From assembly GCF_024171645.1 (NCBI RefSeq), contig NZ_JALKAC010000004.1, positions 310,001-374,000 of the forward strand: a stretch of 64,000 bases of DNA, given 5' to 3'. The notes below the pieces were generated by a model. That model had not been told where the DNA came from and did not search any database. It worked only from the letters and a program-made list of their open reading frames with translations. Shown here piece by piece: positions 8,737-18,326 of this stretch; positions within the stretch are counted from its first letter, which is position 1; the number at the start of each line of letters is the position of its first letter. The translations under genes and the position numbers were made by a program. The stretch comes from Flavobacterium sp. HSC-32F16 (GTDB lineage Bacteria; Bacteroidota; Bacteroidia; Flavobacteriales; Flavobacteriaceae).

Positions 8737-9966
8737 TTATTCTTTAATTACTGTTGCTTTGCGTTCCAAAAGTGCCATGTAAAATCCGTCAAAACCAGAT
8801 TCTGATGCCAGTATTTTACGATCCTGAACAAACGTAAATTCTTTTCCAATATCTGTTTTTAAGAATTTTTCTACTTGTTCTTGATTTTCTGATGGTAAAA
8901 CAGAACAAGTTGCGTAAACCAATTTTCCGCCTGGTTTTACAATTTTAGAATAGCTTTCTAAAACCTCGCTCTGAACTTTACGAATGTTATCGATAAATTC
9001 CGGCTGTAATTTCCATTTAGAATCTGGATTTCTTTTTAAAACTCCTAAACCGCTGCAAGGTGCGTCAATTAAAACACGGTCTGCTTTTTCATGCAGTTTT
9101 TTGATCACTTTTGTAGTGTCAATAATACGGTATTCGATATTAAAAGCGCCATTTCTTTTTGCTCTTAATTTCAATTGTTTTAGTTTGCTTTCGTACAAAT
9201 CCATTGCAATCAATTGTCCTTTGTTTTCCATTAAAGAAGCAATGTGTAATGTTTTTCCACCTGCACCTGCGCAAGTATCTACAACACGCATTCCTGGTTT
9301 AACATCAAGAAAACCGGCTACTAATTGTGAGTTAGCATCCTGAACCTCAAAAAGTCCTTGCTTAAAAGCGTCTGTCAGAAATACGTTTGCTCTTTCTTTT
9401 AAAACTAAAGCTTCAGGCTGATCTTTTAAATATTCTGTTTCAATATTTAAATCCATCAACGTATTTCTCAGGTTTTCTTTAGTTCCTTTAAGTGTATTGG
9501 TTCTTAAAATAACTTTAGCAGGCTGGTTTTGAGCAGCAATTTCTTTTGCCCATACTTTTTCTCCAAGTTCTTTTACGCCTAATTCATCCATCCAGTCCGG
9601 AATAGATTCTTTTAATGCTCTAACTTTTGAAAGTTCGTCAAAACGACCTTTTATTTTTCTTTCCGGAGTTCCTTCCAATTGTCTCCAATCCGGAATTGGA
9701 TATCCTCTTAAAACCGCCCAAACCGCAAACATTCTCCACAAATTGTCTCTGTCGAAAGGTTCTTTTACTTCGGCAATTTCTGCGTATAAACGTTTCCAGC
9801 GAACAATTTCATATATCGTTTCAGCAACAAATTTCCTGTCAGAACTTCCCCAACGCTTGTCTTTTTTTAATGCTCTGGCTACCACTTTGTCTGCATATTC
9901 TCCTTCATTGAAAATTGCATTCAAAGAGTCGATGGTAGTATAAACTAAATTTCTGTGTAATCTCAT
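8737..9966 (-). CDS. RsmB/NOP-family rRNA (cytosine-C5) methyltransferase
   Basis: A 409-residue enzyme. An N-terminal NusB-like/helical part (about 1-140) is followed by a SAM-dependent Rossmann domain: DTCAGAGGKTLHIAS (SAM loop), DAPCSGLGVLKRNPDSKW (motif IV Cys) and ATCSVLPSENQ (motif VI, catalytic Cys). It should methylate a cytosine of 16S rRNA or another structured RNA. RsmB is the closest bacterial reference, but I cannot fix the target base. It stands alone between convergent and co-oriented neighbours. Confidence 0.88.
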   Translation of the reverse strand: MRLHRNLVYTTIDSLNAIFNEGEYADKVVARALKKDKRWGSSDRKFVAETIYEIVRWKRLYAEIAEVKEPFDRDNLWRMFAVWAVLRGYPIPDWRQLEGTPERKIKGRFDELSKVRALKESIPDWMDELGVKELGEKVWAKEIAAQNQPAKVILRTNTLKGTKENLRNTLMDLNIETEYLKDQPEALVLKERANVFLTDAFKQGLFEVQDANSQLVAGFLDVKPGMRVVDTCAGAGGKTLHIASLMENKGQLIAMDLYESKLKQLKLRAKRNGAFNIEYRIIDTTKVIKKLHEKADRVLIDAPCSGLGVLKRNPDSKWKLQPEFIDNIRKVQSEVLESYSKIVKPGGKLVYATCSVLPSENQEQVEKFLKTDIGKEFTFVQDRKILASESGFDGFYMALLERKATVIKE

Positions 9967-10054
9967 TTCTAATATTTGAGCTGCAAAGGTACTATTAATT
10001 GATTGAAAGTTAAATTTTTAATTAGGATTGTTGTTTTACTTTCATTCTCAAAAC

Positions 10055-10089
10055 AAAAAACACTCTGATAAAGTTTAAAAGAGTGTTTT
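10055..10089 (-). terminator. Terminator of kup
   Basis: The stem CAAAAAACACTCT...AGAGTGTTTTG lies between the methyltransferase start and the kup stop. On the minus strand it ends in a T run. Confidence 0.7.
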
Positions 10090-10114
10090 GTAAATAGATT
10101 TCTGCAAGCAGTTT

Positions 10115-12088
10115 TTATTTTGTTATTCTTGTTAGTCCGATATTTTCAGGAGCGTGAAGCACCATTGGGAATTTTTCTATTTTTACCGAGCTGCTATCTA
10201 AGCCAAAAGCTCTTTCTTCAGATAAACTCAGTTTTTTAATGAAGAAATAGGAGTTCATGATAATATTTTCGTGCCATCTCAAATCATTATCGTTAGATAA
10301 GAATTTTTCAGACAATACAAATTTGAAATCTCCAATAATATTGTTTTTGTTTAATGATTCGTAACGGCTGGTAATATCTACTTCTCCGCGTTTTACCATA
10401 TCACGAATTACTTCTCTAAACATTAAATTGATTTTTGTAGGCTCTCTAAAACCTAAATTAAAATCGATTCTATAAATATCGTCTTTAGCAATTTCGGTAA
10501 CTTTATATTGTGTTTTATAAGGTTCAGTAAGAATGTTTACGTGTACAAACCAATAAATATCGGCTCTTTTTGGACGTTTTTGTAAAATAGAATAAATCAC
10601 TTTTTCCTCCAGTTCATCAACACGATTTGCATTGGTCATATATACCAAATGTGTGGCATATTTAGGAATCGATAAGTCTTCACTTAATTCCATTAAAACC
10701 TTTTTGTAATCATCAATTTTGATGACTTTAGTATAGTTTTTATTGATTTTCTTAGCTAAATACCAAATCGTCATGATCGAAATAAGTAAAGAAGCAATGA
10801 TTAATGTTACATAACCGCCTTCTGCAAATTTTGTGATATTGGCAATAAGGAAACTAAATTCGATCAATAAATAGATAGTGATAAGCGGTACCATAAAGTA
10901 CAGTTTAACACGTTTCATAATTAAATAATAATTCAGCAGAATGGTCGTCATGATCATGCATAAAATAATGGCAAGACCATAAGCATGCTCCATATTTCCT
11001 GATTTTTCGAAGTGTAATACGATTCCAACACAACCAAAAAACAACAGCCAGTTAATTGACGGAATATACAATTGTCCTTTAACTTCAGTAGGATATTTAA
11101 TTTTTACTTTAGGCCAGAAATTTAAACGCATTGCTTCGTTGATCAAAGTAAATGATCCGCTGATAAGTGCCTGAGATGCAATTACTGCTGCTAAAGTTGC
11201 CACTACAATCCCAAATGGTAAAAACCAATGCGGCATAATAAGGTAAAATGGATTTCCATTTTCTCCTCCTAATTGCTGTAATGTACTTCCTTCATGATGA
11301 ATTAAATACGCTGCCTGACCAAAGTAGTTTAATACTAAAGTTGTTTTTACAAACATCCAGCTGATTCGAATATTTTTTCTTCCGCAGTGTCCCATATCTG
11401 AGTACAAAGCCTCAGCTCCGGTTGTACATAAAAATACAAAACCAAGCACGAAAAATCCGTCAGGATGAACTGAAAGCAGGTGATAAGCGTAGTAAGGATT
11501 TATAGCTTTAACAACTTCTGGGAAATGTATAATTTGTATAACACCCAAAGTACCAAGCATAGCAAACCAAATCAGCATCATTGGAGCAAAAAACTTTCCA
11601 ACAAGCTTGGTTCCAAATTGTTGTATGGTAAAAAGTATAAAAAGAATTGTAATAACAATGTACACGATAGTCTGTGTTTTCATTGTGGGATAAAACGCCC
11701 TGATTCCTTCAACAGCTGATGAAATCGAAATTGGCGGTGTAATAATACCGTCGGCAAGCAAAGCACTTCCTCCAATTATGGCGGGCACAATAAGCCACTG
11801 AATTTTAGTTTTCTTGACTAAGGCATATAATGCAAAAATACCACCCTCGCCATGATTATCAGCGCTTAAGGTAATAAGAACATATTTGATTGTAGTTTGT
11901 AATGTTAGAGTCCAAAATACACACGAAATACCTCCCAAAACAATATCGGCATTAATAGTATGATTGCCAAGTATGGCTTTCATTACGTATAATGGAGAAG
12001 TACCAATGTCTCCATATATTATCCCTAATGTTATCAATAAACCCCCTATAGACAACTTACTATGTAAGTTTTTATGCGATGCGCTCAT
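10115..12088 (-). CDS. kup: KUP-family potassium transporter
   Basis: A 657-residue membrane protein with about 12 transmembrane segments and a cytosolic C-domain of about 200 residues. The N-terminal signature GIIYGDIGTSPLYV and the segment ADNHGEGGIFALYAL are diagnostic of the KUP/HAK/KT potassium uptake family, which works as a proton-coupled K+ importer. Length is normal. It lies between two terminators and so is monocistronic. Confidence 0.95.
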   Translation of the reverse strand: MSASHKNLHSKLSIGGLLITLGIIYGDIGTSPLYVMKAILGNHTINADIVLGGISCVFWTLTLQTTIKYVLITLSADNHGEGGIFALYALVKKTKIQWLIVPAIIGGSALLADGIITPPISISSAVEGIRAFYPTMKTQTIVYIVITILFILFTIQQFGTKLVGKFFAPMMLIWFAMLGTLGVIQIIHFPEVVKAINPYYAYHLLSVHPDGFFVLGFVFLCTTGAEALYSDMGHCGRKNIRISWMFVKTTLVLNYFGQAAYLIHHEGSTLQQLGGENGNPFYLIMPHWFLPFGIVVATLAAVIASQALISGSFTLINEAMRLNFWPKVKIKYPTEVKGQLYIPSINWLLFFGCVGIVLHFEKSGNMEHAYGLAIILCMIMTTILLNYYLIMKRVKLYFMVPLITIYLLIEFSFLIANITKFAEGGYVTLIIASLLISIMTIWYLAKKINKNYTKVIKIDDYKKVLMELSEDLSIPKYATHLVYMTNANRVDELEEKVIYSILQKRPKRADIYWFVHVNILTEPYKTQYKVTEIAKDDIYRIDFNLGFREPTKINLMFREVIRDMVKRGEVDITSRYESLNKNNIIGDFKFVLSEKFLSNDNDLRWHENIIMNSYFFIKKLSLSEERAFGLDSSSVKIEKFPMVLHAPENIGLTRITK

Positions 12089-12166
12089 GTATATTTTTAA
12101 TAAAAGACGGTTGCAAATTTACTGTTTTAAAACAAATTAGCGTCAATTATAATTAAAAAGATAAAA

Positions 12167-12194
12167 AAAAGCACAATCCCCAAATTGTGCTTTT
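12167..12194. terminator. Terminator between two minus-strand genes
   Basis: AAAAGCACAAT (12167-12177) pairs with ATTGTGCTTTT (12184-12194). It lies just past the stop of the Asn/Ser/Arg-rich lipoprotein gene. Confidence 0.8.
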
Positions 12195-12223
12195 AATTTT
12201 AAGTAAAAATTGAAATATTTAAA

Positions 12224-13501
12224 TTATCCTCTTCTCCCGCCTCCTCTAGAATTTGAGCCGCTTTCTCTTTGCGGCTGACTGTTTCCTCTTGACTCCTGGC
12301 TGGCACGAGGAGATTCAGAACGTTGTGTATTTTGAGGTCTTGCTGTATTTGATCTGCTTTCTGAGTTTCCTCTGCTTTCAGAATAGCTTCTTGGGGCTTC
12401 AGTTCTTTGAGCAGGTGCCGCAGATGCAGGTCTGTTTGTGCTGCCTCTGTTTTCAGAATAACTTCTTGGTGACTCACTCGCCGGTGAAGATGTTCTGTTC
12501 GTATAATTTCTGTTTTCTGAATTTCCTCTTGGAGCAGTGGTGTTTGAATTGTTTCTTCCGCTTGTTCTTGGAGTGTTTTCAGTTCTTGGCGTGGTTACAG
12601 CAGGACTATTTTCTCTATTAGTTACACGATTTGTATTGTTGTAGCTTCTGTTTGTATTTGATCTGTTATCAGTATAATTTCTATTTTCAGCAGAAACTCT
12701 TCCTGAATTTGATCTGTTAGAGTTGTATGTGTTTTGAGATCTGTTAGATTCTCTGCTTGCCACTCTTCTTTGATCTAAATCATATCTGTTACTTACATTT
12801 GAATGTCTTTGGGCAAAACTATAGTTTGGTCTCATTCTTTCGTAGCCATAAGTGCGTCTTGTTTCATAAATAACCGGAGCTCTGTAACTTCTTCTGGTGT
12901 TTACATAGTTATAGCTGTTGTGAACATTGATACATACATTTATGTTATTTCTGTATCTGTAAACAGGATAAGGTGTCCATGCACTATAATAAGTAGGGTA
13001 ATATCCCCAATACCATGTAGAATAGTAAGGTCTGTAATTTGTAACCCAAAATGAAGTATAAATTACCGGAGCAACGCTGTAAACGGGTTCGTAGATATAG
13101 TTTTCCCCATACAAATAAGTGTTACCTACAACCTGAACGCTTACTTTGTTGTAGGTGTCCCTTTCTACGTCAATTGTAGCAACGTCCTGATAAACATCAC
13201 GATCTAAAACTGCTTGTATGATTACAACGTGAGTTCTGTCTTCTACAGACTCAATTACACGTAAATAATCTACTTCGTTGTCACCGTTTAAGTCAAGGTT
13301 AGAAATTTGATATTTAGGATCATTTAATCTTCTTTCAAAATCCTGAAGATTTGCAGATTCTCCAAACATAGAAGCAACTGCTCTTAAATCTAAATTATCG
13401 CTTATATCAGAGTTTTTTGCATAAACAGTAGTTTGATTTTGCGCGGCACAAGAACCAAAAACTAATGCTGTAATTGCTATTAAAAGTAGTTTCGTTTTCA
13501 T
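12224..13501 (-). CDS. Lipoprotein with EF-hand-like segment and long Asn/Ser/Arg-rich tail
   Basis: A 425-residue protein. The lipoprotein signal is LVFGSC (Cys18). A globular part at about 40-145 has an EF-hand-like loop, DLNGDNEVDYLRV. A Tyr/Trp-rich stretch follows (YRPYYSTWYWGYYPTYY), then about 190 residues of low complexity with repeated units such as SENRNYTNR and SESRGNSESR, ending GGGRRG. It is likely anchored in the envelope with a disordered, basic, repetitive tail. The tail suggests slippage-driven length variation. Function not recognised. Long frames in other phases across the tail are artefacts of the repeats. Confidence 0.75.
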   Translation of the reverse strand: MKTKLLLIAITALVFGSCAAQNQTTVYAKNSDISDNLDLRAVASMFGESANLQDFERRLNDPKYQISNLDLNGDNEVDYLRVIESVEDRTHVVIIQAVLDRDVYQDVATIDVERDTYNKVSVQVVGNTYLYGENYIYEPVYSVAPVIYTSFWVTNYRPYYSTWYWGYYPTYYSAWTPYPVYRYRNNINVCINVHNSYNYVNTRRSYRAPVIYETRRTYGYERMRPNYSFAQRHSNVSNRYDLDQRRVASRESNRSQNTYNSNRSNSGRVSAENRNYTDNRSNTNRSYNNTNRVTNRENSPAVTTPRTENTPRTSGRNNSNTTAPRGNSENRNYTNRTSSPASESPRSYSENRGSTNRPASAAPAQRTEAPRSYSESRGNSESRSNTARPQNTQRSESPRASQESRGNSQPQRESGSNSRGGGRRG

Positions 13502-13740
13502 GATAAAATCATATTAAATTATTTGTAATATGAGATATCCAATTACTGTGCCACAAATTTTTTTAATGGCTTTTCCAAGTTTAACTATCAGTTTTTTAAT
13601 ATGTTATGTTTTTATTGAGTTCAAGGCAGGTTTTAACTGAATAAAAAAGAGGTAAGAGATATTATTTCCTGAAAAAAATCTAAACCTATTTGAGTTGTTA
13701 TAAATAATCGTATTTTAGCATGAAACAAATTTTGAATTAT

Positions 13741-14802
13741 ATGAAAAAACTGGTTTTATTTTGTGGAGTTTTTATTTTATTAATGTCTTTTACTTCTGTT
13801 AATTACAGCAATAAAAAGGCATTTTATGGTGGATTTACATCAATGACAATAGATACTTTGTTTAAAGATAGAATTAGTATAAGAGCAATCGTAGTAGATA
13901 AAAATAAAGTTTGGTATGGCGGCGATAATTCTCGTTTTGGATTTTATGATTTAGATAAAAAAGAAAAATTTGAAGAACACATTTATCGTGATACGCTTAA
14001 GCTGGAATTTAGAAGCATAGCGCAGACTTCTAAAGATATATTTTTGCTGAGTGTTGCTAATCCGGCTTTGTTGTATTCGGTTTCCAAAAAAGATCACAAA
14101 GTTAAATTGGTTTATAAAGAAATTAATCCAAAGGTTTTTTACGACAGTATGCAGTTTTGGAATGATAAAGAAGGAATTGCTATTGGTGACCCAACAGAAG
14201 ATACTTTTTCTGTAATTGTAACGCGGGACGGAGGAGAAACCTGGACGAAATTACTATCGGATAAATTGCCGACAAACGCCACAGGTGAAGCGGCTTTTGC
14301 AGCAAGTAACACCAATATTGTTATAAAAGGAAATGATACATGGCTGGTTTCGGGCGGAAAAAAAGCGCGTGTTTTTTATTCTCCTGATAAAGCAAAAACA
14401 TGGAAGGTTGTTGAAACTCCAATTGTTCAGGGGAAAACAATGACGGGTATTTTTACTGCTGATTTTTACGATTCTAAACAAGGATTTATTGCAGGCGGAG
14501 ATTATGAAAATCCAGATAAAAAAATGGATAATAAAGCTTTTACTAAAGACGGCGGAAAAACCTGGGAATTAATAGGACAGGAAATGGGTTTTGGATATGC
14601 GTCATGTGTGCAGTATGTTCCGGGAGGAAATGGAAGAGAAATTATTTGTGTAGGTTCTGAAGGAATACAATATTCTCAAAATGGAGGCGAAAACTGGACA
14701 CAGCTTTCAACTGATTCAAAATTCTTTACAATTCGTTTCGTAAATAGAAATACTGCAATTGCAGCCGGATATAATAAAGTTGTACGTCTTAACTTTAAAT
14801 AA
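13741..14802 (+). CDS. Secreted BNR/Asp-box beta-propeller protein (Ycf48-like fold)
   Basis: I place the start at 13741 (MKKLVLFCGVFILLMSF, a clean signal peptide, 353 aa) and not at the upstream ATG at 13720, because a -7-like TATTTTAG ends at about 13718 and transcription would begin near 13725. Asp-box repeats recur as DGGETWTKL, SPDKAKTWKV, DGGKTWELI and NGGENWTQL, giving a beta-propeller like those of sialidase-type and photosystem-assembly (Ycf48) proteins. No sialidase catalytic residues can be recognised, so an enzymatic role is not claimed. It is exported, probably to the periplasm or cell surface. Confidence 0.8.
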   Translation: MKKLVLFCGVFILLMSFTSVNYSNKKAFYGGFTSMTIDTLFKDRISIRAIVVDKNKVWYGGDNSRFGFYDLDKKEKFEEHIYRDTLKLEFRSIAQTSKDIFLLSVANPALLYSVSKKDHKVKLVYKEINPKVFYDSMQFWNDKEGIAIGDPTEDTFSVIVTRDGGETWTKLLSDKLPTNATGEAAFAASNTNIVIKGNDTWLVSGGKKARVFYSPDKAKTWKVVETPIVQGKTMTGIFTADFYDSKQGFIAGGDYENPDKKMDNKAFTKDGGKTWELIGQEMGFGYASCVQYVPGGNGREIICVGSEGIQYSQNGGENWTQLSTDSKFFTIRFVNRNTAIAAGYNKVVRLNFK

Positions 14803-14810
14803 AAAAAACA

Positions 14811-14853
14811 AGAACCCTAAATAATAAAGTAAGTATTATTATATAGGGTTCTT
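14811..14853. terminator. Terminator between convergent genes
   Basis: AGAACCCTA (14811-14819) pairs with TAGGGTTCT (14844-14852). An inner AATAATA/TATTATT extension makes one long hairpin shared by the propeller gene and the convergent minus-strand operon. Confidence 0.8.
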
Positions 14854-14876
14854 ATCGCTGTTGTAAGGAATGACAA

Positions 14877-15335
14877 TTAGTTTTTGCCTGCTTTATCTCG
14901 ATATTGTTTTAACAATTTTCGGTTAAAATCATCTTCTGATTTTTTAAGCTTTAATATTTTTTTTGCTGAAAGTACTTTTTTAAGGTTTGATGAATATTTT
15001 TCTCTTAAAAGATACAATTCTTTATCTGTGCTTTCAATTTGTGAGAGCAATACTGATGCTTCTTTTTCTGAGAGCGAGCTCAAATTATCATCATCTAATT
15101 TACGCAGATAGGTTTTCATTTTATCGTGGCGCAATTCAAATTGTTTGTCATCGTATGCATTGTAAATTGGCCAGAATTTTTCAGCTTCTGTAGAAGTAAG
15201 CTCAAGTTCTGTTGTCAAAAATGAAACTTTAAATGCTTTAACTTTTTCTCGCTTTTCATCGATTTTATCACCTTGTGCATAAAATGATAAAGTCGCTAAA
15301 AACAGAAGTACCGTTAATATATTTTTGATTTTCAT
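14877..15335 (-). CDS. Periplasmic helical protein, Spy/CpxP-like, of an ECF operon
   Basis: A 152-residue protein with a signal peptide (ILTVLLFLATLSFYAQ) and an otherwise all-helical, highly charged body containing an LELTSTEAEKFWPIY segment. It is the third gene of an ECF sigma factor, TM anti-sigma-like protein and periplasmic protein series. Flavobacterial members at this place are often described as sensors of the ECF system. The LTxxQ-like helix resembles Spy/CpxP proteins, which bind misfolded envelope proteins. I infer an envelope-stress sensing role from position and shape. No catalytic motif is present. Confidence 0.75.
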   Translation of the reverse strand: MKIKNILTVLLFLATLSFYAQGDKIDEKREKVKAFKVSFLTTELELTSTEAEKFWPIYNAYDDKQFELRHDKMKTYLRKLDDDNLSSLSEKEASVLLSQIESTDKELYLLREKYSSNLKKVLSAKKILKLKKSEDDFNRKLLKQYRDKAGKN

Positions 15336-15353
15336 ATCTATATAATTTTGTTT

Positions 15354-15767
15354 TTATTCAGAAATTAAATTTTCAATATTTGGATTTGTTGCTAGAATAT
15401 CTTCTAAGGTTTCTTCTTCCAGGGCAATATTTTTATTTAGTTTATCTATGTCTTTCGTATCTAATTCTTTAATTAAATCATATTGATTTAAATTTGACTG
15501 ATAAGCCAGATAAGTTTCTAAAGTAGCTTCATCCAGTTCTTTTGATGCTTTGTAATAATAATTGGCAGCAGGGATCATAAAGGCAATAAAAATTGCCGCG
15601 GCCGCTGCGATCGAAATCACTTTTTTTCGTTTATAAAGAGGAATTACTTTTGTTTCTCTTTCATTTATCTGTTCTAAAACTTTTGCCGAAAAAGTATCAA
15701 AATAATGCTCCGGGGTTTTAAATCCATTTGTTATTTTCGGTTCGTTTTCTAATTTAAATTCTTTCAT
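15354..15767 (-). CDS. Single-pass membrane protein, putative anti-sigma factor
   Basis: A 137-residue protein with a cytosolic N-part of about 50 residues (GFKTPEHYFDTFSAKVL), one transmembrane segment at about 51-68 (KKVISIAAAAAIFIAFMIP) and an acidic C-terminal part in the periplasm (LDTKDIDKLNKNIALEEETL). It sits between the sigma factor and the Spy-like gene in the same orientation with 18-33 bp gaps. Topology and place fit an anti-sigma factor that holds the ECF sigma at the membrane. It lacks the ZAS zinc motif, so the assignment rests on context. Confidence 0.7.
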   Translation of the reverse strand: MKEFKLENEPKITNGFKTPEHYFDTFSAKVLEQINERETKVIPLYKRKKVISIAAAAAIFIAFMIPAANYYYKASKELDEATLETYLAYQSNLNQYDLIKELDTKDIDKLNKNIALEEETLEDILATNPNIENLISE

Positions 15768-15800
15768 AATGTCTATAAGATAATATTTGCTATAAAAGGT

Positions 15801-16343
15801 TTAATTTGATGTAACATATAATTCAATTTTTTTTACCGCATGATGGTAGGATGCTTTTAATGCACCAACTGATGTTCCTAGAATTTCTGCAATTTCTTCG
15901 TATTTTAATTCTTCAAAATACTTCATCTTAAAAACCAGCTGCTGTTTTTCGGGCAGAGTAACAATTGCTTTTTGAAGTTTGATTTGGATTTCATCACCAT
16001 CAAAATATACATCAGACTTTAAATTGTCGATGGTTTTATTTTGTAAATCTTCAGAAGTTATGCCTTTTAATTTTGCTTTCTGATTTAAGAAAGTTAATGC
16101 TTCATTTGTTGCAATTCGATACATCCAGGAAAAAAGTTTACTTTCTCCTTTAAAGTTTTTTAAATACTGGAATACCTTAACGAAAGTATTCTGCAAAACA
16201 TCATCTGTATCATCATGATTCAAAACAATGTTTCGAATATGAGAATACAACGGTTTTTGATAATCGGATATAAGTTTTTGAAACGCTGTGTTCTGCGTTT
16301 TAGGATTTAATAATTGTTGTATAAATTCCTTCTCGTCGATCAA
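15801..16343 (-). CDS. ECF-type RNA polymerase sigma factor
   Basis: A 180-residue protein of the sigma-70 ECF class. Region 2 holds DDVLQNTFVKVFQYLKNF and SWMYRIATNEALTFL. Region 4 ends with a helix-turn-helix, LKYEEIAEILGTSVGALKASYHHAVKK. It heads the operon with a putative anti-sigma protein and a periplasmic helical protein, so it likely directs an envelope-signal response. The operon promoter was not identified with confidence. Confidence 0.93.
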   Translation of the reverse strand: MIDEKEFIQQLLNPKTQNTAFQKLISDYQKPLYSHIRNIVLNHDDTDDVLQNTFVKVFQYLKNFKGESKLFSWMYRIATNEALTFLNQKAKLKGITSEDLQNKTIDNLKSDVYFDGDEIQIKLQKAIVTLPEKQQLVFKMKYFEELKYEEIAEILGTSVGALKASYHHAVKKIELYVTSN

Positions 16344-16419
16344 ACTTCTTGATTTATCAAACTTTATAATCAGTTAGAATGAAATTTATGCAAAAGGTTT
16401 AATCAACCTTCAAAAAAAA

Positions 16420-17595
16420 TTAAAATTCAGACTGTTCTTCTTCTGGTTTTGCAGCAGGAGTCGTTGCGGCAGGTGTCGCAGGTTTTGGTGTTACAGGCTT
16501 TTGTGCTGCTGGTTTTGCCGGAGCAGTTTCTGTTTCTGATGAATAATCCGGAGCAGCCACTGCAGCAGGAACTACTTTTGGTTTAATTGGGAAATAAATA
16601 TCTGTAACTAATTTAGAAGGACTTTTTACGTCTAGTTTGCTTACTTCTAAAACTTCAAGATGTGACCAGCTCAATTCAGGCATTATTTTTTCATTGTTAA
16701 TGTAAGCCGTTGTTTTTGCAATTGCTTCAGCAGTATGGTTGTAATCGCCTTTTAAAGTTGTTTTTACAGCATCAAAAGCATTTAGTTTTCCAGATAAAAT
16801 ATCACTTCCTGAACTAATAGATATTTCTTTGTTTATTGGTAAACAAATAGAAATTTTTGCCAGTCCTTTTGCAGTATCATAAGTATGGTAAATGATAAAA
16901 GGTTTTCCGCTTGTGCTTAAGCCGTTAGTTTCGCTAAAATGGATAAGTTTCGGAATTACAATTCTGGCATTTTTATTAATCTTCGGAATTTCACTTGTAA
17001 AAGTCTGTTTGATATAAGGGGTTTCAGTTTTCTTTACCACTCCGTTTACCTGCACGGCATACGTTTTGGTTTCGTAATCCAGATTTTTATCAATGTTGGC
17101 AAGGCTTTTTTCGTAAATAGTTCCAATAACTTTGTCAGAACCGCCGTTTAATGCTGCATACACTTTAAACAAAAAGCTCATTGTTCCTTTCGCTTTCCAT
17201 GTAACTTTTGTTTTTCCGCCCAAAGTATCTTTAAAAGTCCAGGTAACATCAGCATCTGTACCGTCATATTTCATTTTTTGTTCAATGCTTTCTCCTTCTT
17301 TTGTTTTTAAAGTGACAGCATTTCCGGCTCCTTCTTCGCCAGTCCAATAAAAAGACCCTCCGTTGCCGGTAGTTTTATTTGGGAAAGTAAATTTTAATGT
17401 TGGATCTTCTACTGCCCAAGATTCAAAATCTTCGTAATTTCTAAAATCATTTACATAATTATACACAGTCACTTTTGGTGAATTGATTACTTTGCTTCTT
17501 TCAACAGAAAAAATCCCTTTTTGGGTAGCAACAAAAACGGTAAGAGCAACTAAACTTAATAATAGTAAAAGAAATAAATATTTTAGAATCTTCAT
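16420..17595 (-). CDS. SRPBCC-fold protein with GyrI/effector-binding-like domain and Pro/Ala tail
   Basis: A 391-residue protein with an N-terminal hydrophobic anchor (FLLLLLLSLVALTVFVA). An SRPBCC ligand-binding fold spans about 25-170 (SKVINSPKVTVYNYVNDFRNYEDFESW and TWKAKGTMSFLFKV, each read in parts). A second domain of about 180-340 resembles the AraC-effector/GyrI-like fold. A low-complexity Ala/Pro/Thr tail ends in EEEQSEF. It may bind a small hydrophobic ligand at the membrane. The specific ligand is unknown. It is separated from the upstream small gene by a short gap. Confidence 0.7.
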   Translation of the reverse strand: MKILKYLFLLLLLSLVALTVFVATQKGIFSVERSKVINSPKVTVYNYVNDFRNYEDFESWAVEDPTLKFTFPNKTTGNGGSFYWTGEEGAGNAVTLKTKEGESIEQKMKYDGTDADVTWTFKDTLGGKTKVTWKAKGTMSFLFKVYAALNGGSDKVIGTIYEKSLANIDKNLDYETKTYAVQVNGVVKKTETPYIKQTFTSEIPKINKNARIVIPKLIHFSETNGLSTSGKPFIIYHTYDTAKGLAKISICLPINKEISISSGSDILSGKLNAFDAVKTTLKGDYNHTAEAIAKTTAYINNEKIMPELSWSHLEVLEVSKLDVKSPSKLVTDIYFPIKPKVVPAAVAAPDYSSETETAPAKPAAQKPVTPKPATPAATTPAAKPEEEQSEF

Positions 17596-17669
17596 TGTGC
17601 AGGTTTTTCGTAAAGTTATAAATTTTATTGTGAGACTAAACTAATAACTAAAAATAAAATAATAGATTG

Positions 17670-17858
17670 TTATCTTTTTAAAAAGATTTTGATGACGAAC
17701 AAAAGCGCAATAAAGAGCAGAAATACGAGTAATACTTTGTAGTTTCCTTTGTAAAAAACTTTGTGCAGTTTAAGATCTCTGCGGTAAGCGAAAATCATAA
17801 CGATTACAAATGCAATAAAAAAACACAGTCCGAATATTAATTGTCCTTGACTAAACAT
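17670..17858 (-). CDS. Small two-TM membrane protein, 62 aa
   Basis: A 62-residue protein with two hydrophobic helices (GLCFFIAFVIVMIFAY and VLLVFLLFIALLFVIKIF) joined by a basic loop (RRDLKLHKVFYKGNYK). The positive-inside rule puts the loop in the cytosol. It lies between the SRPBCC gene and the divergent MazG-like gene. I do not recognise a function. Its amphipathic, non-random composition and clean start support a real gene. Confidence 0.65.
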   Translation of the reverse strand: MFSQGQLIFGLCFFIAFVIVMIFAYRRDLKLHKVFYKGNYKVLLVFLLFIALLFVIKIFLKR

Positions 17859-17940
17859 ACTTAAAAATTATTTTTGACAAATTTAGATAATTGTATACGA
17901 TTTGTTGCTAATTTGCCATCTCATTTAATAGAATAAAAAC

Positions 17941-18321
17941 ATGAAAAAACAACTTGATGCAGTTACTGAATTTCATACTGCTTTTAAAATAGGCCACAGC
18001 CAGACTCCAATTGCTGATTTGGGAGAAACTAAAAAACTCCTTCGTTATAATTTAATGAAAGAAGAAAATGAAGAATATCTGGAAGCGGTTCAGAATAATG
18101 ATTTAGTTGAAATTGCTGACGCTCTTGGTGATATGATGTATATTTTATGCGGAACAATTATTGAACACGGTCTGCAGGATAAAATAGAAGCTGTTTTTGA
18201 TGAAATCCAGCGCAGTAATATGAGTAAACTTGGAGAAGATGGAAAACCAATTTATCGTGAAGACGGAAAAGTAATGAAAGGTCCAAACTATTTTAAACCT
18301 GATTTTTCGAAGTTGTTATAA
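17941..18321 (+). CDS. MazG/HisE-like nucleoside triphosphate pyrophosphohydrolase
   Basis: A 126-residue all-alpha NTP pyrophosphatase. The metal-binding motif is split as KEENEEY and EIADALGDMMY, the EExxE...ExxD pattern of the family. It should hydrolyse a (deoxy)nucleoside triphosphate to the monophosphate and pyrophosphate, a house-cleaning or pool-balancing role. Substrate not determinable. A terminator follows, shared with the convergent DUF4406-like gene. Confidence 0.85.
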   Translation: MKKQLDAVTEFHTAFKIGHSQTPIADLGETKKLLRYNLMKEENEEYLEAVQNNDLVEIADALGDMMYILCGTIIEHGLQDKIEAVFDEIQRSNMSKLGEDGKPIYREDGKVMKGPNYFKPDFSKLL

Positions 18322-18326
18322 AAAAT

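Noticed and set aside
12199..12621. Additional genes over the Asn/Ser/Arg-rich tail
   Set aside because: Open frames in other phases arise from the repetitive, stop-poor tail sequence.
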